Source: Ferruginibacter sp. (GTDB taxonomy: Bacteria > Bacteroidota > Bacteroidia > Chitinophagales > Chitinophagaceae). Taken from it: DNA of 64,000 bases. Shown in pieces: positions 45,221 through 53,638 of this stretch. Where the stretch lies: the NCBI GenBank assembly GCA_025963635.1, contig JAOQAK010000052.1:248001-312000 (forward strand). The letters are read 5' to 3'. The notes under the pieces were generated by a model, which made no database searches, was not told the origin of the DNA, and saw only the letters and a list, made by a program, of their open reading frames with translations. A program made the translations under genes and the position numbers. The stretch's first letter is position 1. Every line of letters begins with the position of its first letter.

Positions 45221-45246
45221 GTGAATGGTGAATGGTGAATGGTGAA
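45221..45246. repeat. Heptameric array (GTGAATG, ~3.7 units), left edge of inserted element
   Basis: GTGAATG repeated three times plus GTGAA, ending 3 bp before the hyfE-like start codon (minus strand). It is the inverted counterpart of the ATTCACC array at 45657-45698. Confidence 0.8.
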
Positions 45247-45656
45247 ATATTTCAATAGCTTTTTTCTATTGCTGATTGTCTTTGAATTGTTACCTATGAT
45301 CATTTTCTGTTGTCTTTTTTTTTGTTCGTCAATGCTGTATTGTACAAGTGAGTGTCCGCCGCGGCGGATTAATTGAAAAACAATGCCTGTAAGCAAATCT
45401 TTCAAAAATAAAGAACCGTTGAAATTCTCTACTGTCTATTGAGTATTCAATGTCGTTTTGTTAAAAGAGCGATTGCCCCATCGGGACATTTGGTGGGTAG
45501 TAAATCATGAACGGATATCTCACGTTCCATCGGAACGTCTGGTGTTACCCGCATTAGCAGCATGCGTTCCCATGGAACGCTTTTCCATTCCGGTTGTTTC
45601 TACCCACCAAATGTTCCTATGACATAAAACATTTAACTATACGACATTGATGGTCT

Positions 45657-45698
45657 ATTCACCATTCACGATTACCCATTCACCATTCACCATTCACC
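45657..45698. repeat. Heptameric array (ATTCACC, 6 units), right edge of inserted element
   Basis: ATTCACC, ATTCACG, ATTACCC, ATTCACC, ATTCACC, ATTCACC, ending 3 bp from the stop codon of the NuoH-like gene. Confidence 0.85.
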
Positions 45699-45701
45699 CC
45701 C

Positions 45702-46607
45702 TTAATTCAATTGCCCCAACATCAGCAACACCCCCAAAAAGATCAACAGGGAAACGGATGATAAGGCCAGTATATATTGTGCGTTGTGATTCATCCTGAA
45801 CCTTGCCGTAAAGGATTCCAGTAAACCGATTGTTATTGCAAATAGAAATTGAGTGCAAATAAAAATGGGTATCGCAAGGTATAACGGTGCAATGCCGATA
45901 AAAAGGTTGGCAATGATTGCGCCATACATTGCGAATTTCAGGTAGCTGCCATACAAGATCATACCAAGGTCAAAGCCACTGTTATCGAGGATCATTACTT
46001 CATGTACCATCGTTAATTCGAGATGCGTATTGGGATCATCAAATGGCATGCGGCTATTTTCGACCAGGGCTATCATCACAAAAACAAAGGTTGCCAGCAC
46101 TCCCAAAATATAAGATATATAGGAACCAAAATGTAGTGAAGCGAAAATTTCATGAAAAGATGTATGACCTGTAAGCAGCGCCAATGAACCCATTAAAATA
46201 AAAAAGGCTGGCTCTGCAAACATAGAAAATAAGGCTTCGCGGCTTGCGCCCATTCCTTCAAAGCTACTGCCGGTATCCAATGCGGATATGATGCTGAAAA
46301 ATTTCCCGGCGCCTAATACATAAGCAAAGAAAACAAAATCTCCCTCAAATGATATGAATCCTTTGTACTGGCCAAAAGGAATGATGCAGATCGCCATGAT
46401 GATGGAAGCAAAATAGATACTTGGCGCTACCTGGAAGATAATGCTGGTGGTTTTGCTATACACTGCTCCTTTCTTAAACAAGCGGATTACATCTTTCATT
46501 GGTTGAAAAATTCCCGGCCCTTTTCGACCCGACGTGATGCTCTTTGTCCGGATAATGATACCTGTGAAAAACAGGCTGGCAAGGACAATTAATAAAAAGC
46601 TTAACAT
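45702..46607 (-). CDS. NuoH/HyfC-like membrane subunit
   Basis: A 301-residue membrane protein with about eight helices. GRKGPGIFQPMKDVIRLFKK, AEPAFFILMGSLAL and VENSRMPFDDPNTHLELTMVHEVMILDNSG are the signature loops of HycD/HyfC and complex I NuoH, which connect the redox arm to the proton-pumping arm. The acidic residues of the coupling loop are intact. It starts 3 bp after the stop of the second HyfB-like gene. Confidence 0.9.
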   Translation of the reverse strand: MLSFLLIVLASLFFTGIIIRTKSITSGRKGPGIFQPMKDVIRLFKKGAVYSKTTSIIFQVAPSIYFASIIMAICIIPFGQYKGFISFEGDFVFFAYVLGAGKFFSIISALDTGSSFEGMGASREALFSMFAEPAFFILMGSLALLTGHTSFHEIFASLHFGSYISYILGVLATFVFVMIALVENSRMPFDDPNTHLELTMVHEVMILDNSGFDLGMILYGSYLKFAMYGAIIANLFIGIAPLYLAIPIFICTQFLFAITIGLLESFTARFRMNHNAQYILALSSVSLLIFLGVLLMLGQLN

Positions 46608-46610
46608 TTT

Positions 46611-48638
46611 TTAAAGTGTATTTAAAAAATTAATCAATGATGTAAGATATTCGAATACAAATGGAATCACCAGCACAAGACTTATAAATACTACGCCATA
46701 CAAGATGTAGAACTGGAGATTTCCGTTTTGCAAAAACGTAAAACCGTTAAAAAACTTTTTTAAAAAATTAATTGGATAATCTATCAGCCAGGCCTCGGCT
46801 TTATCGTATGGATGTGTTACTTGTCCGCCGGTTGTTGGGAATATACCTTTTATTTCTTTTTTCTTTTTGCTGATTGAAAAAAGCGGTTCAGCAAGTTTCC
46901 GGTATGCCCGGGTAAAAGAGCTGGCGGTATATTGCATTTTAGCCGTGGGTGCGATGTAACCACAATTCCATGTTGCGTCAATGTCCATGTGTTTACCAAG
47001 TGTGATTCGCTTCCTGGCGAAATAGATTAACCCAGTCAGCAGCAGGAAGATCAATGCATACAATCCAATAGCCGGGATCGCCTCCATAGCTGGTAAAGTT
47101 GATGCCTGTGTGGAAAAAACAATACGGCCGGTGAACAGTGCCAGTGGCCTGGAAAGTACGCTGATGAAAGTTTTCGGGAACAGACCAATGGCCATAATCA
47201 GCATCACTATTGCATACATCGGTATTAATTTCCCGAGGCCGGCCTCTTCCAGCTCATAGTGAAAATTATAGCGCGGTTGTCCCAGGAAAACGGATCCGAA
47301 TGCTTTTGTAAAGCAAAGCATGGCAAGTCCGCCGATCAGCGATAACCCAAATAATCCTAAAACGATAAAGGATAGCAATGTTTTATCGGAACCATTTAAC
47401 CCGGTAAACAGGCTATTATAGATTAGGAACTCTGAAACAAAACCATTGAAGGGTGGCAATCCGCAAATGGCAAGCGCAGCAATAAGAAACAGCAGGGAAG
47501 TATGGGGCATTCGTTTACCGAGTCCACCCAGTTTTTCTATATCCATTGTGTGGGTTGACTGGTACACATTACCCGCTCCATAAAATAATAGTGATTTAAA
47601 AAGAGAATGATTTAAGGTATGCAACAAGGCGCCGGCAAAACCCAGCACCGTTAAAATATAATTTGCCTTTCCTATTCCAATACAGCCAAGGCCAATGCCG
47701 ATGCCGATGATGCCGATGTTTTCGATGCTATGATAGGCAAGCAATCGCTTTAGATTGTGCTGTAGAATGGCAAGCATCACTCCATAAACGCCCGAAATAA
47801 TAGAAATCAATAAAATCAAATACCCGATTAACCCGTAATCGCACCGGATTAGCAGTAACATTCGCAGGATGCCGTAAATACCGATCTTGATTATTACTCC
47901 CGACATAATGCCTGATACATGTGATGGCGCAGCGGGGTGCGCATAAGGTAACCAGGTATGAAAAGGCACGAACCCTGCTTTGATCGCAAATCCTATAAAA
48001 AAACAAATAAATAAAGCAACGCCGGTAAGCAAAGAATTGTTTGCAGAGAACAACTGTATGGCTTTAAAATCATAAGCGTTCATGCGCATTGCAACCCATA
48101 AAAAACCGAGGGTTAAAAACATAATGCAGATATGCGACTGGATTAAAAAGTTTATCCCGGCCCTCAATGTTTCTTTTTTATGATGTTCAAAAATTACCAG
48201 TATAAAAGAAGATAAAGCCATGATTTCCCAGGCAATAAGAAAGGCCATAGAATTTTGAATGCAACAAATGCTTAACAGGCTTGATTGTAATAACACAAAG
48301 CAAATACAATGGAGACCAAGGCTGGTCTTTTGTGCGCTGTAGGCCTTCATATATTGCAGGCCGTATACTGCGCCGGTGATAACAGTAAAATTGATAATCA
48401 AAATAAACCAGCCCGATAATGCATCAATCCTGATGGGAATGATCCCGGTTACCAATGAACCCTTGAATAAATATTCATAATTTTCCCCTGCCAGTGCCTG
48501 TGCGGCTATGATGCTGCTGAGTATAGCTACTATGCTCACCGCAGCCATCGTAATAATTCCTTTCCACTGCACATTTACAAACGGAAGCACCAGCAAAACC
48601 GGGAGGATAATTAATATGATTGCTGTAATTATTGTCAT
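46611..48638 (-). CDS. HyfB/NuoL-like antiporter subunit, copy 2
   Basis: A 675-residue membrane protein with about 16 helices. AFLIAWEIMALSSFILVIFEH holds the proton-channel Glu, and FAIKAGFVPFHTWLPYAHPAAPSHVSGIMSGVIIKIGIYG holds the conserved Lys residues and loop. The C-terminus has the HyfB-type WNCGYIAPTAKMQYTASSF segment. It is a close paralogue of the preceding gene and overlaps its stop by one base (TGATG), so the two are translationally coupled. Confidence 0.9.
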   Translation of the reverse strand: MTIITAIILIILPVLLVLPFVNVQWKGIITMAAVSIVAILSSIIAAQALAGENYEYLFKGSLVTGIIPIRIDALSGWFILIINFTVITGAVYGLQYMKAYSAQKTSLGLHCICFVLLQSSLLSICCIQNSMAFLIAWEIMALSSFILVIFEHHKKETLRAGINFLIQSHICIMFLTLGFLWVAMRMNAYDFKAIQLFSANNSLLTGVALFICFFIGFAIKAGFVPFHTWLPYAHPAAPSHVSGIMSGVIIKIGIYGILRMLLLIRCDYGLIGYLILLISIISGVYGVMLAILQHNLKRLLAYHSIENIGIIGIGIGLGCIGIGKANYILTVLGFAGALLHTLNHSLFKSLLFYGAGNVYQSTHTMDIEKLGGLGKRMPHTSLLFLIAALAICGLPPFNGFVSEFLIYNSLFTGLNGSDKTLLSFIVLGLFGLSLIGGLAMLCFTKAFGSVFLGQPRYNFHYELEEAGLGKLIPMYAIVMLIMAIGLFPKTFISVLSRPLALFTGRIVFSTQASTLPAMEAIPAIGLYALIFLLLTGLIYFARKRITLGKHMDIDATWNCGYIAPTAKMQYTASSFTRAYRKLAEPLFSISKKKKEIKGIFPTTGGQVTHPYDKAEAWLIDYPINFLKKFFNGFTFLQNGNLQFYILYGVVFISLVLVIPFVFEYLTSLINFLNTL

Positions 48639-50641
48639 CAGATAAACTTAAAGATGGTTCCTAAAAACACAATGACAATAAAGAAAATGCCATACAAAAT
48701 ATAAGTTTGAATCTTACCGTTCTGTATAAACTTGAAGTAGTTCATTGAGAAAAGTAGCCGGTCCACAATTGTGTTAAATATTTTTATTACAAACAGGTCT
48801 TTGTAATGCGAGGAATGCTTTCGTTTCACGGGGAAAATGTCATCACCCGCAATCTCTCTATATTTCTTTTTTTCCAGCACAATGAAATTAAATAGTTTTC
48901 CCAGTGACTTGGAAAAGGATTTACCGGTATATTGTATTCTTGCCGTTGGCGCAATGTAACCACAGCCCCAGGTGGGCCCCGTCACGATGTTTCGTTGAAG
49001 GGAAACCCGTTTTCTTATATAAAAAATTAACGTCATCAACAACAGGAAGACGATGGAGAATTGTCCGGTGGCAGCTATGCTGTTAAGAAATGAATTCGGT
49101 ATCGGCAGGGTTGCGAGAGAAGTTGCCGGAACAAGACTAAGAACAATTTGATGTGCTATTGAAAAATAAAACTGTGGAAACAAGCCAATAGACAACATTA
49201 CCACTAAAATAAAATACTGGGGAAGCAGCATACTCCGTTTCACTTCAACAGGTAGCTGGTGTAAATGGGTTCGTGGCTGGCCAAGAAATATCGTTCCAAA
49301 ACATTTTGTAAAAGCGAGCATAGATACTCCGCCAACCAGTGCCAGGCCTGCAAATGAAAAGATCATCAGGGTAGTTTGCGCAATAGGACCGGAGCCATTA
49401 ATCCCCAGAAGGATGCCGCTATATATTACAAATTCCGAAACAAAGCCGTTAAAGGGTGGCAGGCCCCCGATCGCCAAAGCGCCCACTAAAAAAAGGATGG
49501 CGGTTTTCGGCATGGTATGGATCAATCCGCCCAACTTTTCCATATCACGCGTATGCGTTTGCTGGTAAACTGAGCCTGCGGAAAAGAACAGGAGCGATTT
49601 AAAGAGCGAATGATTCAAAGTATGCAACAAGGCCCCTGTAAATCCTAATATAGTCATCAGCGAATTTGCTCTTCCGATCCCGATCAATCCGATGCCAATA
49701 CCAATGCCAATAATGCCGATGTTTTCAATGGTGCAATAGGCAAGCATTTTCTTGAAATCACGATGAACAGCCGCGTTAAGAATGCCAAACACACCTGTAA
49801 GAACAGAAAGGATGATGATGATTTCACCGATAATAGTGTAATCCTGTCTTAATAAAAATACCACCCGCAATATCCCATAAATACCCAGTTTAACAATCAC
49901 TCCCGACATTACTCCTGAGATGTGTGAAGGCGCCGCCGGGTGAGCCTGGGGGAGCCAGGAATGTAAAGGAATAAATCCCGCCTTGATTCCAAACCCAACA
50001 AAAAATATAATAAACAACCAAAGATTTTGATGGTGAGAAAAGAACGTTCCAATTGCAGGAAATTCGAGCGAACCTTCGGAAAAATACACCCAGATAAATG
50101 CAGCTACCAGGAAGAGAACGCCGATGTGCATTTGAACAAAATAATTAATCCCCGCAGTCAGGGTCGTTTTGTTTTTGTGGTCGAAGATGACGAGCAGGAA
50201 AGAAGAAATAGACATCAGTTCCCAAACGATCAAAAAAGCCAGTCCGTTCTGCATCATGCAAACCCACAACATAGAGGACTGAAATAGCAGGAATAAGATC
50301 CAGTGCATCGAAAGATTTGCCTTTTGCTCATCATAGGGTTTCATATACCCGATGCCGTACAATGCTCCGTTAATACAAGTAAGATTAATGATGAGCATGA
50401 ACCAGGCAGATAAAGAATCTATATGAATTGAAACGGTTCCAAACAATGCAGCATGGGAAATAATGATATCCGGCACATTGCCGGTTAATGCTTTTATAGC
50501 CGGAACAGAAGTTATTACAGCTACCAGTATTACAAAAATTAAATGAGCCTTTGCACGGGTGAAATGTGGCAGGAATGGAATGGATATCATTCCGGCCAGC
50601 AGTATCAGGAGGGATAAGGAAAGTAAAATCGAATCGCTCAT
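48638..50641 (-). CDS. HyfB/NuoL-like antiporter subunit, copy 1
   Basis: A 667-residue paralogue of the next gene, with the same elements: WELMSISSFLLVIFDHK (Glu), FGIKAGFIPLHSWLPQAHPAAPSHISGVMSGVIVKLGIYG (Lys), HTLNHSLFKSLLFF and the C-terminal TWGCGYIAPTARIQYTGKSF. First gene of the seven-gene operon. E. coli hydrogenase-4 carries HyfB and HyfD. Here both slots are filled by HyfB-length proteins. Together with the HyfF-like subunit the complex would have three antiporter modules, as in complex I. Confidence 0.9.
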   Translation of the reverse strand: MSDSILLSLSLLILLAGMISIPFLPHFTRAKAHLIFVILVAVITSVPAIKALTGNVPDIIISHAALFGTVSIHIDSLSAWFMLIINLTCINGALYGIGYMKPYDEQKANLSMHWILFLLFQSSMLWVCMMQNGLAFLIVWELMSISSFLLVIFDHKNKTTLTAGINYFVQMHIGVLFLVAAFIWVYFSEGSLEFPAIGTFFSHHQNLWLFIIFFVGFGIKAGFIPLHSWLPQAHPAAPSHISGVMSGVIVKLGIYGILRVVFLLRQDYTIIGEIIIILSVLTGVFGILNAAVHRDFKKMLAYCTIENIGIIGIGIGIGLIGIGRANSLMTILGFTGALLHTLNHSLFKSLLFFSAGSVYQQTHTRDMEKLGGLIHTMPKTAILFLVGALAIGGLPPFNGFVSEFVIYSGILLGINGSGPIAQTTLMIFSFAGLALVGGVSMLAFTKCFGTIFLGQPRTHLHQLPVEVKRSMLLPQYFILVVMLSIGLFPQFYFSIAHQIVLSLVPATSLATLPIPNSFLNSIAATGQFSIVFLLLMTLIFYIRKRVSLQRNIVTGPTWGCGYIAPTARIQYTGKSFSKSLGKLFNFIVLEKKKYREIAGDDIFPVKRKHSSHYKDLFVIKIFNTIVDRLLFSMNYFKFIQNGKIQTYILYGIFFIVIVFLGTIFKFI

Positions 50642-50906
50642 GTTTTTTAGTAATGCTTGTATTTAGTTGTTATTGGAAAGGATGGAACGATATAATTAGT
50701 GTGTGCTGTTTTGAGGTAAAACTCTTTTCAGCCAATGGAGATATCGCTTCGAGTTCTACTAAAGTTATCGTTTCTCTTTCATCCTTCCTAAATAGATATT
50801 ATGCTGCTCTTTCAAATATTGCAACCAGTGTTGTGTTGCTGTTATATACTGTGGCCGCGACGGTTACAACCACTTCTCAAGAAAGAATTTATATCATACT
50901 CCATTA

Positions 50907-51197
50907 TCAGGCCGCCATGATCCAGGTGTGCCAATAAGCAGAGACGATCAGGGTATTTAAAAACCCGACTGCATAATCATAATTGATACATTGGGAATTA
51001 CCTTTTTCTCCCCTTGCCTTCTCTTCAAGAGACTGTTTTAATTTTTTGCAATAGTCTTCAATAACAGCTGCCTTGTGTCCATTTTTAAAATGCTTTTTTA
51101 TATTATTGATGATCACTCTTTCGCAATCCAAATAGCTGTCCGCCAGTTTAATGCCTTTAATAATTTCTTTTGTTTCGTTTTCTAATAGGATAGTCAT
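50907..51197 (-). CDS. Hypothetical protein upstream of the Ehr-type operon
   Basis: A 96-residue, mostly helical, charged cytosolic protein (KLADSYLDCERVIINNIKKHF, VIEDYCKKLKQSLEEKARGEKG). It contains three cysteines. I recognise no family. It starts 10 bp after the end of the methyltransferase gene on the same strand, so the two are probably co-transcribed, and it lies 265 bp upstream of the first antiporter gene. Location suggests an accessory role, which is inference. Confidence 0.6.
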   Translation of the reverse strand: MTILLENETKEIIKGIKLADSYLDCERVIINNIKKHFKNGHKAAVIEDYCKKLKQSLEEKARGEKGNSQCINYDYAVGFLNTLIVSAYWHTWIMAA

Positions 51198-51207
51198 TGC
51201 TTGTAGT

Positions 51208-51813
51208 TTATATTTTAATCCAAAATTTTAAGAGGTCATTCAGGTCTGTGCCTACAACATGGTAATCTGCCGGCACAACTGTTTCGCTGCTATGATAGGT
51301 TACCAGCTTTGTGCCCGCCGGCTTTTGGCCGAGCAGCCGGTGCAGGAACCGGTTGTAATACTTATACAGTTCGTCTGAATATTCAATACTGTCGTCGATT
51401 TTTTTTGCGCCCGGCAGGTTTTCATTAAACGAATTATAAAAATAAAAATGATCATAGGCCATGAAATCCAGCCGGGTAAAATTTGCGTGGATGAATGAAA
51501 GATTTTTCAATTGAAGTGTATTATTTGCGGCCATGGCATGAGCGACCAGGTACTCTCTTTGCTCTACTCCATAAAAAAAAGATGCCGGTTTATAAAAAGC
51601 CGCTGGCAGGCAAAACTTTCCCACGCCGCTTCCTATATCCAAAACGGTTGAATTGTCGTCTGCAGCTAAAAAATCAGCGATTTTTTTTACAATGCCTAAG
51701 GGTGTCCAGTGCCCCAAACCCAGGGCCCGAATGGATTGTGGGTAAAGTTGGTTCAGCTGATCGTCTGAATCAAACCATCCTTCTGTATGCTTTATTGTTT
51801 CTTCCGGGGTCAT
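51208..51813 (-). CDS. Class I SAM-dependent methyltransferase, paralogue 1
   Basis: A 201-residue soluble methyltransferase. Motif I is VLDIGSGVGKFCLPAA, followed by YGVEQREYLV (acidic end of strand 2) and DHFYFYNSFNEN (strand 4 region). The motif I sequence resembles that of DOT1-like and related small methyltransferases, but the substrate is unknown. It is a clear paralogue of the gene at 53639-54250: same length, same YPxSxxxLxxxHWTPLxxVKK block, same LKFWIKI C-terminus. It lies between the GcvH-like gene and the 96-residue protein on the same strand. Confidence 0.82.
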   Translation of the reverse strand: MTPEETIKHTEGWFDSDDQLNQLYPQSIRALGLGHWTPLGIVKKIADFLAADDNSTVLDIGSGVGKFCLPAAFYKPASFFYGVEQREYLVAHAMAANNTLQLKNLSFIHANFTRLDFMAYDHFYFYNSFNENLPGAKKIDDSIEYSDELYKYYNRFLHRLLGQKPAGTKLVTYHSSETVVPADYHVVGTDLNDLLKFWIKI

Positions 51814-51929
51814 ATAGGTTGCTTATTTAGCATTGCATCGTTGCATGGAATTGATGTTGAAAATAATGGCTGAACTGAATTAAAACTATCCATGTGGTGG
51901 TTAGTTCCATTGGCTACATACTGAGCTGA

Positions 51930-52322
51930 TTAGTGAGCGTTCGTGTGGTATTGCTGGGACTGCAATAATCCTATTCGCTCATAAGGTTGTGAGGGTAATA
52001 CCAGGGCAATCCAACCTTTGTTTTCGGGGTGATGCAGTAACATGTGCTTGTCGCCTGTCAATAATTTTTTATTCACTTTTAAAACCTTGCCATCCACCGG
52101 CATATGCGCTTCAATTGTGTAATCGCGATACTGTATGGTTGCAATTACTTCACCCTGTTTTCTGAAACCCAATGGCTCAGTAAAAGTGATGGCATCTATT
52201 TCTTTAAAGCCCAGGAGTTTGAAATTACAGATGCCGGTATAGGCGAGAATACCCTGGAAGTCAATCCACTCATGATCATGAGTGAAATAAAGATCTTTGT
52301 TGGTTGATTTTTCCATGTTCAT
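51930..52322 (-). CDS. GcvH-like protein without the lipoyl lysine
   Basis: A 130-residue protein aligned along its length with glycine cleavage H protein: LYFTHDHEWIDFQG, AYTGICNFKLLG, GEVIATIQYRDYTIEAHMPVDGKVLKVN. In true H proteins the hairpin carries lipoyl-lysine (for example IEVVKTVSDLFMPVSG). Here Asp67 occupies that place and the flanking residues differ too. It cannot be lipoylated at the usual site and no other gcv gene is nearby. It may be a structural or regulatory biotinyl-lipoyl-fold protein. It is divergent from the Crp/Fnr gene and heads the minus-strand block leading toward the Ehr-type operon. Confidence 0.75.
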   Translation of the reverse strand: MNMEKSTNKDLYFTHDHEWIDFQGILAYTGICNFKLLGFKEIDAITFTEPLGFRKQGEVIATIQYRDYTIEAHMPVDGKVLKVNKKLLTGDKHMLLHHPENKGWIALVLPSQPYERIGLLQSQQYHTNAH

Positions 52323-52343
52323 CCTGCAAAATTATTACGGGTG

Positions 52344-52364
52344 AGGTTTCATTGCGGTAAACCT
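52344..52364. promoter_or_regulatory. Candidate operator between the GcvH-like and Crp/Fnr genes
   Basis: AGGTTT at 52344-52349 and AAACCT at 52359-52364 form a perfect 6-bp inverted repeat spaced by 9 bp, inside the 96-bp divergent intergenic region. The size suits a Crp-type dimer, though the sequence is not the E. coli CRP or FNR consensus. Confidence 0.35.
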
Positions 52365-52404
52365 TATCATACTAAAAAGTGAGTTATATCAATTTTTAAA
52401 GGAT

Positions 52405-52412
52405 TAATTTTG
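52405..52412 (+). promoter_or_regulatory. Candidate -7 box for the Crp/Fnr gene
   Basis: TAATTTTG fits TAnnTTTG and ends 6 bp before the ATG at 52419, implying a very short or absent 5' leader. Confidence 0.4.
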
Positions 52413-52418
52413 ACGCAG

Positions 52419-53120
52419 ATGAGCATAAAAGGTATTTTTCCAATAGATAACTGGGATTTCAAAAGCGAGTCCATCCTGGCGGATTTACCTTCTGAAGATT
52501 TGCAACTGCTTACCGCTCACAAATCAGAGCAGATGTATAAAAAAGGGGAGATCATATTCAGGGAAGGAGCTTACCCTGGCGGCATCTTTTATATTTCCGC
52601 TGGAAAAGTAAAAAAATACAAACTCGATAACGAAGGAAGGGAGCATATCATTTATGTGGCCAACACTGGCGAGATATTTGGTTATCATGCTATTCTGTCG
52701 GAAGACCGTTACCCGGATTCCGCCGCTGCCCTCGAGGAAAGCCGCATCGCGTTTATCCCCAGGGAAGATTTTTTGGAAACACTTCACCAATCGGAAATAT
52801 TAAGCAGGCATTTACTAAAAACACTGAGCCATGAGTTTGCGGTTTTAACCAACAGCCTATCAATGTTCGCTCAAAAATCAGTACGGGAGCGGTTAGCATT
52901 ACAACTTATAGTGCTTCGGGAAAAATACAAGGTAAATTTTAAGCCGGGTATGCCCGTCGAAATAAACATGAGCCGCGATGATTTGGCCAGCCTGGTAGGT
53001 ACTGCGAGAGAAAATGTAGTGCGGGTATTAACAGAGTTCAAGGAGGCTGACATCCTCGAAACCAAGGGGCGGAAGATTATTGTGCACGATGTAAACAAAC
53101 TGATCCAAATCGCCAAATAG
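52419..53120 (+). CDS. Crp/Fnr family transcription regulator
   Basis: A 233-residue regulator, started at the ATG at 52419 (MSIKGIFPIDNW). An in-frame TTG 9 bp upstream lies within the likely -7 box. The N-terminal cyclic-nucleotide-binding-type beta-roll spans about 20-140 (KKGEIIFREGAYPGGIFYISAGKVKKYK, GEIFGYHAILSEDRYPDSAAALEES). The C-terminal winged helix is of the HTH_Crp type (INMSRDDLASLVGTARENVVRVLTEFKE). There are no cysteines, so it does not sense oxygen with an FNR-type cluster. It is the only regulator near the Ehr-type genes and is divergent from the GcvH-like gene. Confidence 0.9.
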   Translation: MSIKGIFPIDNWDFKSESILADLPSEDLQLLTAHKSEQMYKKGEIIFREGAYPGGIFYISAGKVKKYKLDNEGREHIIYVANTGEIFGYHAILSEDRYPDSAAALEESRIAFIPREDFLETLHQSEILSRHLLKTLSHEFAVLTNSLSMFAQKSVRERLALQLIVLREKYKVNFKPGMPVEINMSRDDLASLVGTARENVVRVLTEFKEADILETKGRKIIVHDVNKLIQIAK

Positions 53121-53178
53121 CACTCTGGCGCAAACAATTGAAATCGAACAGTTAAAACAAAGCCCCAGGTCAGGGGTA

Positions 53179-53206
53179 TTTTTAATTCTTAATTTTTTAT
53201 TTTTAA
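53179..53206. repeat. Heptameric AT-rich array (TTTTTAA-like, 4 units)
   Basis: TTTTTAA, TTCTTAA, TTTTTTA, TTTTTAA. The array overlaps the stop codon of the 91-residue protein at its right end. Because the units are AT-rich, chance is harder to exclude than for the other arrays. Confidence 0.5.
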
Positions 53207-53478
53207 TTGACCGACTCCAATTCTCTTTTTATGTGCTGAAAATGTATCCTGGCCATATTGATATTGCTCCATTGATTGGCGTCTTTATTCATCGGATTTA
53301 AACTTTCGAGATAGCTGATGGCAGTATCCAGGAAAGCGCTTGTCTGCTCTATTCCAACTTTATTTTTCCCGCGTTTTTCTAAAAAAGTATCTATTAAACT
53401 TTTCACCTCCTCCTGTGAACCCGCAACCATTATTTCGCTTAATAGCTGTGTCTCATACTGGTTTAATGAAATTGCCAT
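53203..53478 (-). CDS. Hypothetical 91-residue protein
   Basis: A soluble, mainly helical protein (YETQLLSEIMVAGSQEEVKSLIDTFLEKRG, FLDTAISYLESLNPMNKD). No family recognised. It is convergent with the Crp/Fnr gene and lies downstream of the second methyltransferase on the same strand, with 160 bp between them. A role with the methyltransferase or Ehr block is possible only by proximity. Confidence 0.6.
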   Translation of the reverse strand: MAISLNQYETQLLSEIMVAGSQEEVKSLIDTFLEKRGKNKVGIEQTSAFLDTAISYLESLNPMNKDANQWSNINMARIHFQHIKRELESVN

Positions 53479-53638
53479 AACTGCTGTTTAATTTTATTAA
53501 AATATAATGAATCATTCAGGGTTTTTAACCCAAAACCTTTTTCTAAATGGTGATTAACCGGAACCTTAATGTATCCGGGTTTTCATATGGCATGCAAATG
53601 TATTGTCTTATTATTATCGTTGGCTACTTTGTGTGTAA

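Larger units (their letters stand above)
45218..45701. repeat. REP-like palindromic element splitting the hydrogenase-like operon
   Basis: A 484-bp gap between two operon genes, bounded by inverted heptameric arrays (45221-45246 and 45657-45698). Inside are a perfect 15-bp inverted repeat, ACATTTGGTGGGTAG at 45486-45500 and its complement at 45600-45614, and two short hairpins between them: CGTTCC-ATC-GGAACG at 45523-45537 and GCGTTCC-CAT-GGAACGC at 45564-45580. A GC-rich palindrome CCGCCGCGGCGG lies at 45356-45367. No protein is encoded. It looks like a clustered REP-type or MITE-like repeat rather than a transposon with its own transposase. Confidence 0.7.

Noticed and set aside
45218-45701. 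Insertion sequence remnant
   Set aside because: No transposase fragment in any frame and no target-site duplication visible. The structure is palindromic and repeat-based.
40848-50641. Annotation as an active hydrogenase-4 or formate hydrogenlyase
   Set aside because: The nickel-ligating cysteines of the large subunit and three proximal-cluster ligands of the small subunit are missing, and no formate dehydrogenase or Ni maturation genes are adjacent.
40848-50641. Annotation as respiratory complex I (nuo operon)
   Set aside because: NuoA, E, F, G, I and J are absent and a HyfE-type subunit is present, with fused NuoC-NuoD and HyfB-length antiporters.
51930-52322. Calling this gene gcvH of the glycine cleavage system
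   Set aside because: The lipoyl-lysine position is Asp and there are no gcvT or gcvP genes nearby.
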